Shown here piece after piece: positions 1-10,924 of a stretch of 64,000 nucleotides of DNA. The notes under the pieces were generated by a model, which saw only the letters and a list, made by a program, of their open reading frames with translations, was not told the DNA's origin and searched no databases. This DNA comes from Oehlia diaphana. Its lineage: Eukaryota; Glomeromycota; Glomeromycetes; Glomerales; Glomeraceae. The position numbers and the translations under genes are program-made. The DNA lies in NCBI GenBank assembly GCA_003833135.1, contig QZLH01000010.1:48007-112006 (forward strand). The letters are read 5' to 3'. How positions within the stretch are numbered: the first letter of the stretch is position 1; every line of letters begins with the position of its first letter.

Positions 1-922
1 GTGTATATGCATCTTATTATCTTTAAGAGCATTATTCTTTCTTGATTAGAAAACGAATTAAAAAATTCTTTTCAAATTATGAATAATAATTGATAAATAA
101 GCAATAAAGCACAGGGTTGTCTACTATAATAATGAGAAATGACAACTTCAGAATTATTTGTGCCATTTCATTTCTTTCTTGAAGCATTCTGCTTCCCGTA
201 AATAAATCATTCTTTTCCAAGCATAAAAGAGAATTCTTTCTCTCGTTCATGAGGCTTCGTTTTCGCGAAGCATTCAGAATAATCTGCAAACATGAACATA
301 GTTAAAGATAAGTCCAAGATAACTTGAGAAGTAACCTTTTTAACCGAAAAGACTTGTCCGTGAATGCCTTGGTAAATAAGCGGGCCCAATTTTCTTACAC
401 CGCGTAGCGGCTCTAGCTAATGTATCGTATGGTTGGTCCATTAATGAATAATATAAACAATTACTATTCGTAGCTTCCAAAATGTACAAATAATAAAGAA
501 TAACTTTTGTTTAATTGTTATATTGTGTTGTCGCACAGATTGATCTAATGACCATCTCAAACTGACTCATTTCTTGATTGTTTAAGATCACATGATGTCA
601 ATCAGAAATGGATTGTATAAATGAAGAATTGCTGAAAAAAAATATTATTGGGACCATTAACTGTTGATGCCTTGTTTTATCCGGATTCCAAAAGTGGAAC
701 TGCATTTTCCTGTTTCTTTTAAATATTTCAATGACATAATAACAAGATTTTTTTTATACTCAAACTTGTTTAAAAAGATTTATTATTTATTTATTTATTT
801 TTTAATTAAATACGTTAAATCAATCAAAAATTCTATATTATTACTATAAATTACTTTTTTTTAATTAAATTTATTATTATTATTATTTTTTATTATTATT
901 ATTTTCTTTCTTTCTTTTTTTT
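1..922. other. Intergenic, no gene seen
   Basis: AT-rich spacer with poly-T and ATT microsatellite runs near 840-925. Short open frames on both strands have no recognisable content, no splice support and biased homopolymer composition. It lies downstream of the stop codon of the minus-strand SDF2-like gene and so probably contains that gene's 3' UTR and terminator. Confidence 0.6.
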
Positions 923-2054
923 TTAATTATAATTTCTATCAGCAAAATATATTCCTTCTTGAACAACCCATTCAGTATTTTCACCAGTTTTCTTAGTAGC
1001 AGATACTTCTATTTGTCCATTAATAGGATTATTATATACATATTCCTCATTTGCAAATAAATATGCAGAAGTTTCTGCATGTAATAATTGAAATTTTTGT
1101 TCTCTTAACCAATATGTAGATTTTTCTAAGCAAATTACTTTCCAATTATCTCCTACAAAAAGAGTAAGAAAATTTTATTTTATTAAATTGAACTTTATAT
1201 ATATATATAATATAAATAAATATTATGAAATTTTCAAATAGTTTAATTATTTACCTGTATCTAATCCATCAAATGCACTAACTTCTTGTTGTTTTGATAT
1301 TGGTGAACGATGATGATGACTATGTAAAAATTTATTAGTACCTGAATGTTTTAATCTAATAACTGATCCACATTTAATTGGTTCTCTATAAATAAAAACA
1401 TAAAAAATATTATTTAAGAATAAATAAATAATATAAATGACTAGAGAAATCGGTTAGAATTTTAGATTATTTACCCTCTTGGACATGATTTACCATGAGC
1501 TCCCTTTATTATCCAGAGTGATTCTGGGTCATCAGCATCCGGAAGTCCTGTAACACTTTGTTGTCCTGATCCACTCCCTAAAGAAAAATAATTTTTTTTT
1601 TAGTTTAGATGATTTTATTTATTTTTTCTTTTTTATCAGAATAATTCTTTTGATTGTAATTTACCATATGCTACAGAATGTGAATGTAATTTATAACTTG
1701 AAGGTATATGAGTCATTTTAATTGCTGAACCACATGTAACTATAATAATAAAGAAATTAATTAGATATTTAAATATACAACATAAATATTTAACAAATAT
1801 TAAATTACCTTTTTCAAATTCTGTTAAGAATTCGAATTGATTAATCGATTATACCAGAAAAATTCCGAGTTGACCGAATTGATCGAAGAAAAGAAAAAAA
1901 AAAAGAAGTTAAAATTTTCGTCAGTAAATAAAACTTTATCAAAGAATAATGATTATCACAAAAAAAAAAAACCTTCGTCAATTTCCAGAACTTGACTATT
2001 TATCATCAATATCACGAGAAAAGTCGTTATAGCAAAAATTATCTTGAACTTCAT
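923..2054 (-). CDS. SDF2-like MIR-domain ER protein
   Basis: Stromal cell-derived factor 2 family: small soluble ER-lumen proteins made of three MIR repeats, linked to protein O-mannosylation and folding control. The start is a hydrophobic signal peptide (MKFKIIFAITTFLVILMIN). MIR repeats follow with family motifs VTCGSAIKMTH, KLHSHSVAYGSGSGQQSVTG, PIKCGSVIRLKH, FLHSHHHRSPIS and a C-terminal EYVYNNPINGQIEV. Six exons read from the minus strand: 1973-2054, 1809-1820 (12-base microexon), 1665-1739, 1475-1577 or 1494-1577, 1255-1386, 923-1152. With the donor that keeps the family motif CPRG, exons 4 and 5 do not join in frame. The donor 19 bases earlier keeps the frame (204 aa) but loses that motif. 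There is no obvious C-terminal HDEL; the protein ends RNYN. Family assignment is firm, the exon-4 end is not. Confidence 0.9.
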
Positions 2055-2590
2055 TTTTTCTCTCTTTTTTTTAAAAAAATTTCAATTAATTAAAAAAAAA
2101 TTATTAAAATAAAAAATATTTGATTTTTGATTTTGATTTGATATATTTTTTTTTTTTTTATTTTTACTTTGTAAATTCTAATTTCTAATTTATAAATCAA
2201 TTTTTAACCTAAAAAAAAGGTCATGGGAAAGGTTAAATGATAAATATTAAGAGAATTTATAAAAAAACGCAAATATATCTTTTTTATGTTAAATTGATAC
2301 TTGGTCGAACGTGATTGGTTACATATTTATTGATTTTTTATTGGTTGTGTAACATATAAAAATCGATTCTCGTATTAAAACGAATATTATACGAATCTTA
2401 AATAATATAAAGTAAATTGCTCATTATTTTTCTGTCTTCTTTCTTTCTCTTTTCTTGTTTCATATATTTCATATAATAATATAATATCTATATAATATCT
2501 TAAAAGTAAATATAAACTTAAAAACGTAATTATAATAACATAATAATAAAATGATTAAGGGAAAAAAATACATATATACATATTAGTAAT

Positions 2591-4396
2591 TTACATAATG
2601 CGACACTCATTTCCACCAAATTGACTCCTTGCAATAATTTCCATTTCTTCACTAACTTCTTGTCTACCATTTTCTTCCCTTTTAGCTTTAACTTCTCGTG
2701 GGAAATAAAGTTTTATGAAATTCTGCAAGGGTATATCCAAATTGCCTTTTTTTAAAAAATAAATGTTAGAATATATTAGATTAAGATGTAAATAATTTCT
2801 CATCCACATATGTAAAATAAATTTGAATACTAACTTGAGTCTGCTTTATGTACCGCATCTTCGTATCGACAAATTGGACAATTGCGCATCTTTTTACGTT
2901 CGGATTTAATGAGACAACGTACACAAAATACGTGTCCACAACATAATCGAATTGGTTTCCAGTAAATGACTATCATTATATTAAAAGAGATTGTAAAGTT
3001 ATTATTTATATATTGTAAGATCAAATAAATTCAAACATTTAGAGATAAAATAAAACGTACAAGTACATATTGGACATGTATGATCCTCAATTTGTGGAGT
3101 GATTGTAGATAATTGCTTCTATTTTAATAAAAATTTTTTAAAATTATGTATTTTTAGCCGGTAAATCTGAGAAAGTAGTAAAAAAAAAAATCACTTACAT
3201 TCATTACTTGACACAGAGATTTACCCATAGTTCCGGTAAAATATGAATCATGTTTCAATAATTTTCCAAATTTAAAACTGGCACTACATATATATAAATA
3301 AAGTGAGTAAAATTTTTCGCTAATTACGAATAATAAAGAATACATACGTTAAATATGTTCGCTTATCATGTTTTTTAAGAATTTTTGACATGGCGGTCTT
3401 ATTGATATATTGAAATTGTTTCATCATTATCAAATCATTATTAATCTATTAGAAAATTAATTAAATATAAATTCAGACTTCAGACTATCTTCATGTGTCA
3501 TTTATATCGAATATTCATTTTTTTATACTCACACTTAAAAATTCTTGAAATGCATCTTTTGAAGAACTTAATTTAAATTTACGTGGCTAGAAAATATTGA
3601 AGTGTAAGTTATTTAACTTTTAATATAACTTAGAATGTAGTTAGTATAATTAAAAATTACCAAATCTGTCCTAGATAGTTCGTCAGAGAACCATTTGAAT
3701 TGCTTTTGAGCAAATTCCAAGTCGTGTTCATCACGATCTGCTTCGGTGTTCCCAATAAAAATTTCTGCTCGTAAATAAAGTTGGAAAATTTCGCGCCACG
3801 TATACATATCTTTCTTATATGGAGAAGTCTTAAAAGAGAAAAATTAAATCGTTTAAAATGAATAATTAGTCATAATAATACAAAGAATTTTATAAAAACT
3901 TACCACTTTGATCAAAAGATCGCCAAGTCTCTTAACCCTATCCATGTATTCATCTTTATTTTGTTGTTGAAGTTGATTTAATTGCGAAACTTCTTCTAAA
4001 AGAATATCAAAGAATTCGCTATCTTTTTCAAGTTCAATACACGTCATTCTATAATATAAATAAAATTTTAATTTTATATCCATTTAAATATGAGCAAATG
4101 AGCTAAAAAAAATGTCACCTGTGTAATGATTGATTCATAGTGGAATTATTACAGAGAGAAATATTTTCCGCAATAATATCATCGTGAGAGTCAGAGGAGG
4201 AAGTAGTAGAATCTGTATCGTTTGAATCGGTTGAAGGTAAGGAAAGCGACGACGATACATAACATGAATTACATTTCGTGAAATCAGATTGAATGATTTC
4301 AAGAGTATGTCCTGTTAGAGGATGAGACAATCGGATATCAGGAGAATAAGCATCCAAATCGAGTTGAATATAGGATCGAATATGAGTTGGGTTGAC

Positions 4397-4448
<52 letters not shown>

Positions 4449-4708
4449 CAAAAATTAAAAAAAAAAAATTTACTGCGTAAAATAAAAATTTAATAAAAAC
4501 TTAGTTAACCTTCAGAGGAATATTCCATTTTATAACCTTCCGTAGCATTCAACACAGATTTACGAATATCTAGAGAAATTCCTTTATCATTCAATTCTTG
4601 AACGATTTTATGAATGCATTTCTTTAATGTTTTGTATTGGATGGCGAAAGGTCTCCATTGAGAAGGAACGTCTTCAATAGTTCGTCCTAAACTCTTTCCA
4701 AATTTCAT
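2591..4708 (-). CDS. SPX-RING protein, putative E3 ubiquitin ligase
   Basis: Ten exons (4510-4708, 4119-4395, 3904-4048, 3661-3828, 3533-3586, 3348-3445, 3199-3283, 3061-3118, 2835-2969, 2591-2745) join in frame to 457 aa. Residues 1 to about 345 form an SPX domain split by a Ser/Asp-rich linker. It starts MKFGKSL, has the basic helix KTLKKCIHKI and the later cluster KILKKHDKRT, which in SPX domains bind inositol pyrophosphates. Residues about 356-402 are a C3HC4 RING (CPIC, then CCGHVFCVRC, then CPIC). The SPX-plus-RING order is that of plant NLA-type ligases, which control phosphate transporters. A role in phosphate-dependent ubiquitination is inferred from this architecture; the substrate is unknown. 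Intron 1 contains a 45-base homopolymer. The start is the first ATG and gives the canonical SPX N-terminus. Confidence 0.92.
4401..4445. repeat. 45-base poly-A run in intron 1 of the SPX-RING gene
   Basis: Uninterrupted A on the plus strand (T on the coding strand), lying just upstream of the exon-2 acceptor at 4396-4397. It may act as an extended pyrimidine tract. Its exact length is likely to be unreliable in the assembly and polymorphic. Confidence 0.9.
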
Positions 4709-7628
4709 TTTTTTGAAAATGAGGAAATTTATTGGGTTAAAAATGAATAAATAGGGGAACGACTTTTAAATGAAGAAGAATAGTAGTTTAGGAAAAAAAT
4801 GGGAGTGAGTTGGGGGAGCGAGAAGCTTGAATAAATCGGTTTTTTTTTTAAATGCAAAAATAATCTGCAAAAAAAAGGCTAAATTCGGCTCGATAAGATT
4901 TAGGTACCCAATTCGAATTTAATGTAATCATTGAAATACTTTTAAAATTCTAAAAAAAAACTTTACAGAAAACCTAGTTTTCATTTACTTAAATAATGAA
5001 TATTTTTTTTTCAAGATTAACCATAATTGGTTATTTGTTAATGGATCTGCAATCAAAAACTTGAACAAAATTGGAAGTCTCGAGACCTCACATGACTGCC
5101 TTTTATGGACTTTAAAAATGCAGTGGCGCGACTAGCGCCCTGTACCAAGTCTTATGAAAATGGCATCATTATAACATACATAGACGCCCTCAAATTATTA
5201 TTATTGTCCCGTGAGAGAATTCTATAAAAGAAAAGTACGATTGGGAATCAAAAATTTTTTTTTTTTCTTTTTTTTCATTGTTCAATTGATTACAATCATA
5301 ATAACCTGTGTTCTACAATTTTTTTCCATGATAAAATATTACATTAAAAACATAAACAAATTCATTTCATTCGTTTCTTACTTAATTTGTCGGAAATTTT
5401 TTTTAATATAAAGCGCATGTATAATAAAAAATCACCTATAGTAACTGAGTTAGGACCCATGAATTTTTAATTCTTACAGCTTTGTGATTGTTTGTATTTG
5501 AAGGAGTGTGGAGTATTAAGAAGAAATCATCTGTAAATGGCCAGATTTTCACATTATTTATGCATCTACAGAAAAACAAACAAATTAATTCGATAAATCA
5601 CATGATATGTACATTTAATATACTGTATATAGCTTGGATATGTGTAACAATCCATCATTAAACCGGGGTAGAATGTTCCTAAAATTTTATTCGTCTCTCT
5701 CTTCACTCTTTTTTTTTTTCCTCGTGAAATTGATTAATTAATTACTCCACCGAACGGTTTACATTTTTTTTTTTTCATATCTGATATGTAAAATATGTCG
5801 GTAATAAAAAATCAACGGGAGATCATGAGATCATGAGATCAGCATGTGATTTATCCATTAAGAAAATGGTTTAAAAATAGAAAATATAATTATGCAGTAA
5901 AATGTCAAAGAAGCACAATTGAAGCCATATGTCCCAAAGAAAAAATATATGCTATTTATATTATTTCCCCAATAAGGGATTTGATGATATGAAATAGTAG
6001 TATCTTCTATGTAGAATTGTGTAGTAATTATTACCTGATATGCAAATTACACAGGAAAATTCTCTTTTTAGTGGCTTATTTGTTTACCTTGCTGCAAAAT
6101 TCTTTGGCGACTGTAACTGATATGCATGATTTTATTTATCGAATCATTATATATATAAAAAAAAAATGTTTAATTCGAGGAAAAAAAAAAAATCTGGGGG
6201 AATCAAAAGAAGACGAAAAAAATATAAAAATTTTTTCTCAGGCAGAGTAGTTTATTACTTTATAAAGTTAGATAGTTGGCGCATACCGCGTTCTAAAGAT
6301 AAGATAAGTAAAATGACCCTTTTTTATTGCAGTACACGATAACAATTTGTTATTTATAATCATAAATTACGTAAAACGAATATGTTCATTTTAAAGTTCA
6401 AAAATAATCGGAAATATCGACAAATTTGATTTTTCATGTATTGAATATTATCTATCAATTTATCTTTCAATCACATTTACTCTATTCCTTATCAGTTATT
6501 ACAAAAAAAAAAAAATTTACAAAATCATTAATTTCAAGTCTTTATATTTATATCGTTATTTCATAATTTCATAATTTTTAACTTTTAAACTAAATTTATC
6601 CATCATAATTGGAGTATTTTTATATTTCTTTCTCCTCCCAATTTATATCAGTTATTTATTCGAAATGATTTAAAATTCTTTTATTTGTTTGAATAAGTTC
6701 AATTTCTTTCTGAATTCCCGAATTAAGGCAATACATGTACGCCTTTCTTAAAATTATTCGATGTCGATCATTTAATCTAGCGCTTTTTTTAAAATTCCTT
6801 AATTTATTAAAATTATACTTCGAATTAAACTGAAAAAGTCTTTTTCAATGCAGATACAATATTTAATGTGCGTGTTTAATCTTAATTTTGATTTTTTGAA
6901 TTGGGTTATCAACAAAAAATCCTAAAAATCAATATTGGGTGCAAACTTAATGACGTGACATAACTTTTAGTTAAGTCACGTCATAGACGTAGAAAAGCAT
7001 AAGTTTGCATCAAAGTGATTTAATTACTAATTATTTTATAATAAAATGTATAGACGTAATATTATATAACGTAACTTAAGTCACGTCATAGACGTAACTA
7101 GGACATAACCCTAAGAAAGAGTTAAGTTTGCATCTCTAATTATAATAAATTGCGTTTCATACTTCGTTCATTTTTATACGAAAAGTGCCCCTAACTACTA
7201 TACTTATACTGCTAAATACATGATCTGATTTCTTTTTACTAGAACTTGCAAGAAAAATATGATTACAAAACATTTATCATCCAATAAAAATGATTATTAG
7301 TAATGATTAAAGGAAAAAAGAACTTCGGAATTAATCGAGTACGACCGGTTGAATCCGATTTAGTCATCCAATATTTATACTTGGTAAAGCTTAGGTGTAG
7401 GTTTTTTTATTAGGGAAGTTGAATTTATGATTAATCCCAAATCAGTAAAAGTTTGTGTTACATTCGGGTCATTAAAATCTCGGTTATTGAATCTGATGAT
7501 CACTATCATTTTCTCTTTAGATTCAATTTTTTTTCACTTTTTTTTTTGCTTTAATTTAAAAAAAAATAATCCATTGCTTTAGATAAAATAATTATTGATA
7601 AATTTAAAATCTATTATAAAATTTATTT
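4709..7628. other. Long intergenic region between divergent genes
   Basis: About 2.9 kb separates the minus-strand SPX-RING gene and the plus-strand aminotransferase-like gene, so it holds both promoters. No coding frame is supported. Notable contents are a short direct repeat of ATCATGAG near 5819-5840, several poly-T tracts, and the palindromic repeat at 6940-7132 described separately. Confidence 0.6.
6940..7132. repeat. Small inverted/direct repeat element (MITE-like)
   Basis: TGCAAACTTA at 6940 is answered by its reverse complement TAAGTTTGCA at 7000-7009 and again at 7123-7132. Inside, the 20-mer TAAGTCACGTCATAGACGTA occurs at 6972 and again at 7077. The layout looks like a small terminal-inverted-repeat element whose right half is duplicated. 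No coding capacity. TSD not obvious. Confidence 0.6.
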
Positions 7629-9322
7629 ATGGATTCGTATAATTCTAATAACACTAATAATACTAATGGTACTAATGGTACTAATGGTACTGGAAATGTT
7701 AATAAAAATAATGAATTATCAGGTACGGGTGTCTTTTTTAAAAATATAAATAAAAATTTTTCTTCTGAAATTGAAAAATCCATGGGATTAGGACGATATT
7801 AGGATGGTTTTAATGGTTAGGATTGATTATTATCAAATTAAATAACCGGAAAGAAAAACAAAAAAAATTTGATTAATAAAATTAATAAAATTTTTTTATT
7901 TTTATTTTTTGGACAGTATAGTTATTGTTGAAAGGTTAAAATCATCAGATGAAAAAGATTTAAATGATCCAGATTGTGAAATAAGTGAAGTTGAAGTATC
8001 ATCAGGTGATTTCCTATTAAAATTTCCAAGAGGAGCTTATACTTCTGCTAGAACTGTTAAAAGAAAGTCTATTATGGATTTACAAAGTCATGTTAGTCGT
8101 ATGGTACATTCTCTACGATTAATGAAGTTTATTCCTGAAAGTGAAGTTCCTACGGAAAAATCTCAAGATAATAAAGATAATGAGTTTGAAGCTGAAGAAT
8201 CATCACAAATTACACGAGAATTAATTCCATATAGAAAATCCGATACTTTTAAAAAATTGATTATTCCTATATTAAGAAAAGGTTTATCAAGATATTGTGA
8301 AATTAAAGGTCTTCTTTCTCATAATAATAAAAGGGAATGTGAAGATGAAATTAAAGTTACTATTCTTGTTTGTTATTCCTTTAAGGTAAGAAAGATTGAA
8401 AAAATAAATTTTCTTTTTTTTTTTTAAAAAAAAAAAAAATATTTATTAATGACGACTTTAATTATTTTAAAGGAGAAAAGGCCTATTTTAGTTGCTCATT
8501 TTATAAATCTATATTCTTTAAATACATCTAGATGCAAGGTAAATATGAAATTTTGTAGAAAAAGATTTTTTTAAAATTTTATTTTAAATATTTCATCTAT
8601 AGGTTGAAATTTATGGAGAACCAAGGAAATCTGCTGAAGCAAAAGACTCACAATGGGTTCGGTACGTTTTTATTTTCATAATTATTATTTTATAAAGGCT
8701 GAATTTTTAAGTTTCTTTTTTAGTGATAGAAAATCACTTGAATCAAGTATGCAGACTGGATTTAATGAAATCATACTTTTGGATTCTAATACGCAAAACA
8801 TTTATGAGGGTTTAAGTTCAAACTTTTTTGCAGTATTATACAACCCCGATAAACAGGAGCCATTAGTTGTAACTGCACCTATACATCATGTTCTTGAAGG
8901 GACCATATTAAAAATTGTTAGAATGATCTGCGAAAGAGACAAAATTGATTTCCAATTTTGGTTTCCTAATGCTAATGATGCTGAACAATGGAAAGGCGCG
9001 TTTATAACGAGTAAGTTATTGAGATTCTACGGAAGCATTTCCATCATAACGGATATTAACTTATCATCATTATTTATTTTCAGGCACGTCTCGATTAGTT
9101 CTGCCAATTGAGTTAATAAAGTTTCGTAATGGAAGGTTAGTATAGATAAAGTAATTCTTTTTTATATTAATCGCAAAAAAAATTTATTTAATCCATAACT
9201 AAAATTTTCTTTAAAAATTCAGACCATTTGTGAAATTACCCCCGCATAATAATACAATTGAACATATAAAAAATGAAGTAGAAAAAGAAATTTTTCACAG
9301 AGCATATCGTATTTTATGGTAG
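7629..9322 (+). CDS. Class-IV aminotransferase-like PLP protein
   Basis: Seven exons (7629-7722, 7922-8385, 8473-8538, 8603-8661, 8724-9010, 9084-9135, 9223-9322) join in frame to 373 aa. Exon 1 encodes a low-complexity Asn/Thr/Gly leader. The body matches the branched-chain aminotransferase / aminodeoxychorismate-lyase fold as found in plant and fungal D-amino-acid-aminotransferase-like proteins: PRGAYTSARTV near the start, WVRDRKSLE (Lys about 231 is the likely PLP lysine), the IYEGLSSNFFAV motif, HHVLEGTILKIV, and GAFITSTSRLVLPIE spanning the exon 5/6 junction. For exon 2, the acceptor TATAG at 7920-7921 keeps the frame; the nearer CAG acceptor would give an immediate stop. The substrate cannot be told from sequence. 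The protein ends shortly after the last conserved block. Confidence 0.85.
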
Positions 9323-9640
9323 AACTCTTATTATCATTATTAATATTAATTAATTAACTCGTAGAAATACTTATTTATTAGCCAGAGGTTTTATTTTTAG
9401 AATTTCAACCTAAACGGCTTACAATTAAACACACTTTGGAATCAATATTAATTATTAATAAAAATGTTTTCACATATTTTATTGAAAAAAAAAGATTTTT
9501 TTTTTTTAAAGAAAAAAAAATTTCTAATTTATATCCCGAAGCTTCTCTTTCAGAATGTGTTTTAGTGGTAATAGGGGATTTGCCACCGCTAAACGAGTAG
9601 CTCGAATCAGGAAGATTAGAAAGCTCCAAAACTCCCTCTT
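9323..9640. other. Short convergent intergenic region
   Basis: Lies between the 3' ends of the plus-strand aminotransferase-like gene and the minus-strand nucleotidyltransferase. Contains poly-A/T stretches near 9485-9520. At about 9525-9640 base composition is less AT-rich and a minus-strand frame stays open, but it lacks an ATG and I do not recognise the product. Confidence 0.5.
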
Positions 9641-10501
9641 TCAATACGGTTTATTATCTTTTTGATCATCAAAATATTTGTTTGCATCAATATAACTTTG
9701 TAAACCACCAACATCAATTCTACCTTGAACATTTTCAGCAAAAAATTTAAATTTATTATTATTTATAACCCAAGCTAAAAATTTTCCTGTAGCATCACGA
9801 TCTTCTAAAGTATGATTAGGATTATTTTTTGATTCTTCTAAAAATTCTTTAAGTAATTCTAAAGATTTATTATGTAAAAAATAAAAACAAGGACAAGCTA
9901 TACGTGAATTTGTTGATTGTGGAGAAGGTTTTTCTAAAAAATTAATTACTTGATTATTTTCATTAAGTTCTAATATACCAAATTTACTTACAACATCATC
10001 ATTAACTTTATATGTTGTAACTAAACATGCTTCATCATCATCATTAGAATTAATTAAATTAAATTTTTCATATAATTTTTTAAATTTAAAATCTTTTAAA
10101 AATAATGTATCACCTCCTATAATTAATAAATTTGAATTTTGTAATGATGAAAATTTTTTAATAGTAAAATATATATCTTCTACAGCTCCTAATCTATTTT
10201 CATTTGATGTAGTACCATCATTAATAATATTATTAGTAGGAATATTATGTGTTTCCGCCCATGAAATAAATGATGAATATGCCGTTGAATTTGTTACAAT
10301 ATATAATGATGTTTTAATGTCAATATTGGATTCCATTAACGTATCAATCCAATGTGTTATTAAAGCATCTTTACCACCTAAAGGTAAAAGTGCTTTAGAA
10401 ATTCCTAAAAGGTGTGAATATTTTCCGGAAGTATCATTGAGAAGGTCTCGTTGAAGTCGAGTTCCATATCCTGCTCCAAGAATTAAAACTTTAAGTGACA
10501 T
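9641..10501 (-). CDS. Sugar-nucleotide nucleotidyltransferase family protein
   Basis: Intron-free 286-aa frame. The N-terminus LKVLILGAGYGTRLQRDL carries the G-x-G-T-R nucleotide-binding loop of NTP_transferase (sugar-1-phosphate nucleotidyltransferase) enzymes, followed by SKALLPLGGKDALITHW, which resembles the K-P-x-x-P substrate segment. Further blocks fit the fold: IIGGDTLF (metal-binding Asp region), FLEKPSPQ, and a late DVGGLQSYIDA. These enzymes join an NTP to a sugar phosphate to make a nucleotide sugar; sugar and base specificity cannot be read here. It is shorter than GDP-mannose or UDP-glucose pyrophosphorylases, lacks their C-terminal beta-helix, and seems to be a stand-alone catalytic domain. 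Being single-exon makes it unusual beside its intron-rich neighbours. Confidence 0.85.
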   Translation of the reverse strand: MSLKVLILGAGYGTRLQRDLLNDTSGKYSHLLGISKALLPLGGKDALITHWIDTLMESNIDIKTSLYIVTNSTAYSSFISWAETHNIPTNNIINDGTTSNENRLGAVEDIYFTIKKFSSLQNSNLLIIGGDTLFLKDFKFKKLYEKFNLINSNDDDEACLVTTYKVNDDVVSKFGILELNENNQVINFLEKPSPQSTNSRIACPCFYFLHNKSLELLKEFLEESKNNPNHTLEDRDATGKFLAWVINNNKFKFFAENVQGRIDVGGLQSYIDANKYFDDQKDNKPY

Positions 10502-10924
10502 ACGATACTACGCGAAGAGAGGAGGAGCGTTTTTTTCGTACAACGAATAAAAAAAATTTCTATATAGATAATAAGGTTGGCTAACTTAAATAGAAAAATT
10601 ATCTATTTACAAAATCAGCACTACTATAATCATTTATAAAAAACATTTTATATAAATTTAAATTATTAAAATTATTAAATATGATGATGATTTAATAATA
10701 AAATTTTTTAAAAAAATAAAAAAATTTAAATTCAAAGGAAATAGACTGATATTCATTATTAAATTTTCATTAAATGATGTATCATACTATTATTAAAAGT
10801 TTAAACGAAAGAGTAAAACGGAAAATATATTATTGGTCATAATCCTAATATATAGTCTATGATTAAGTAATAAAATATTATTATTAAAAACTATTCTATG
10901 AGAAATATTAATCATAATTTTTTT
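10502..10924. other. Intergenic, no gene seen
   Basis: AT-rich spacer between two minus-strand genes. It must contain the promoter of the nucleotidyltransferase and the 3' end of the lipid-transfer gene. No coding frame or strong repeat. Confidence 0.6.

Noticed and set aside
664..849. Small plus-strand frame with hydrophobic content
   Set aside because: Phe/Tyr/Ile-rich translation of AT-rich DNA, no supporting signals.
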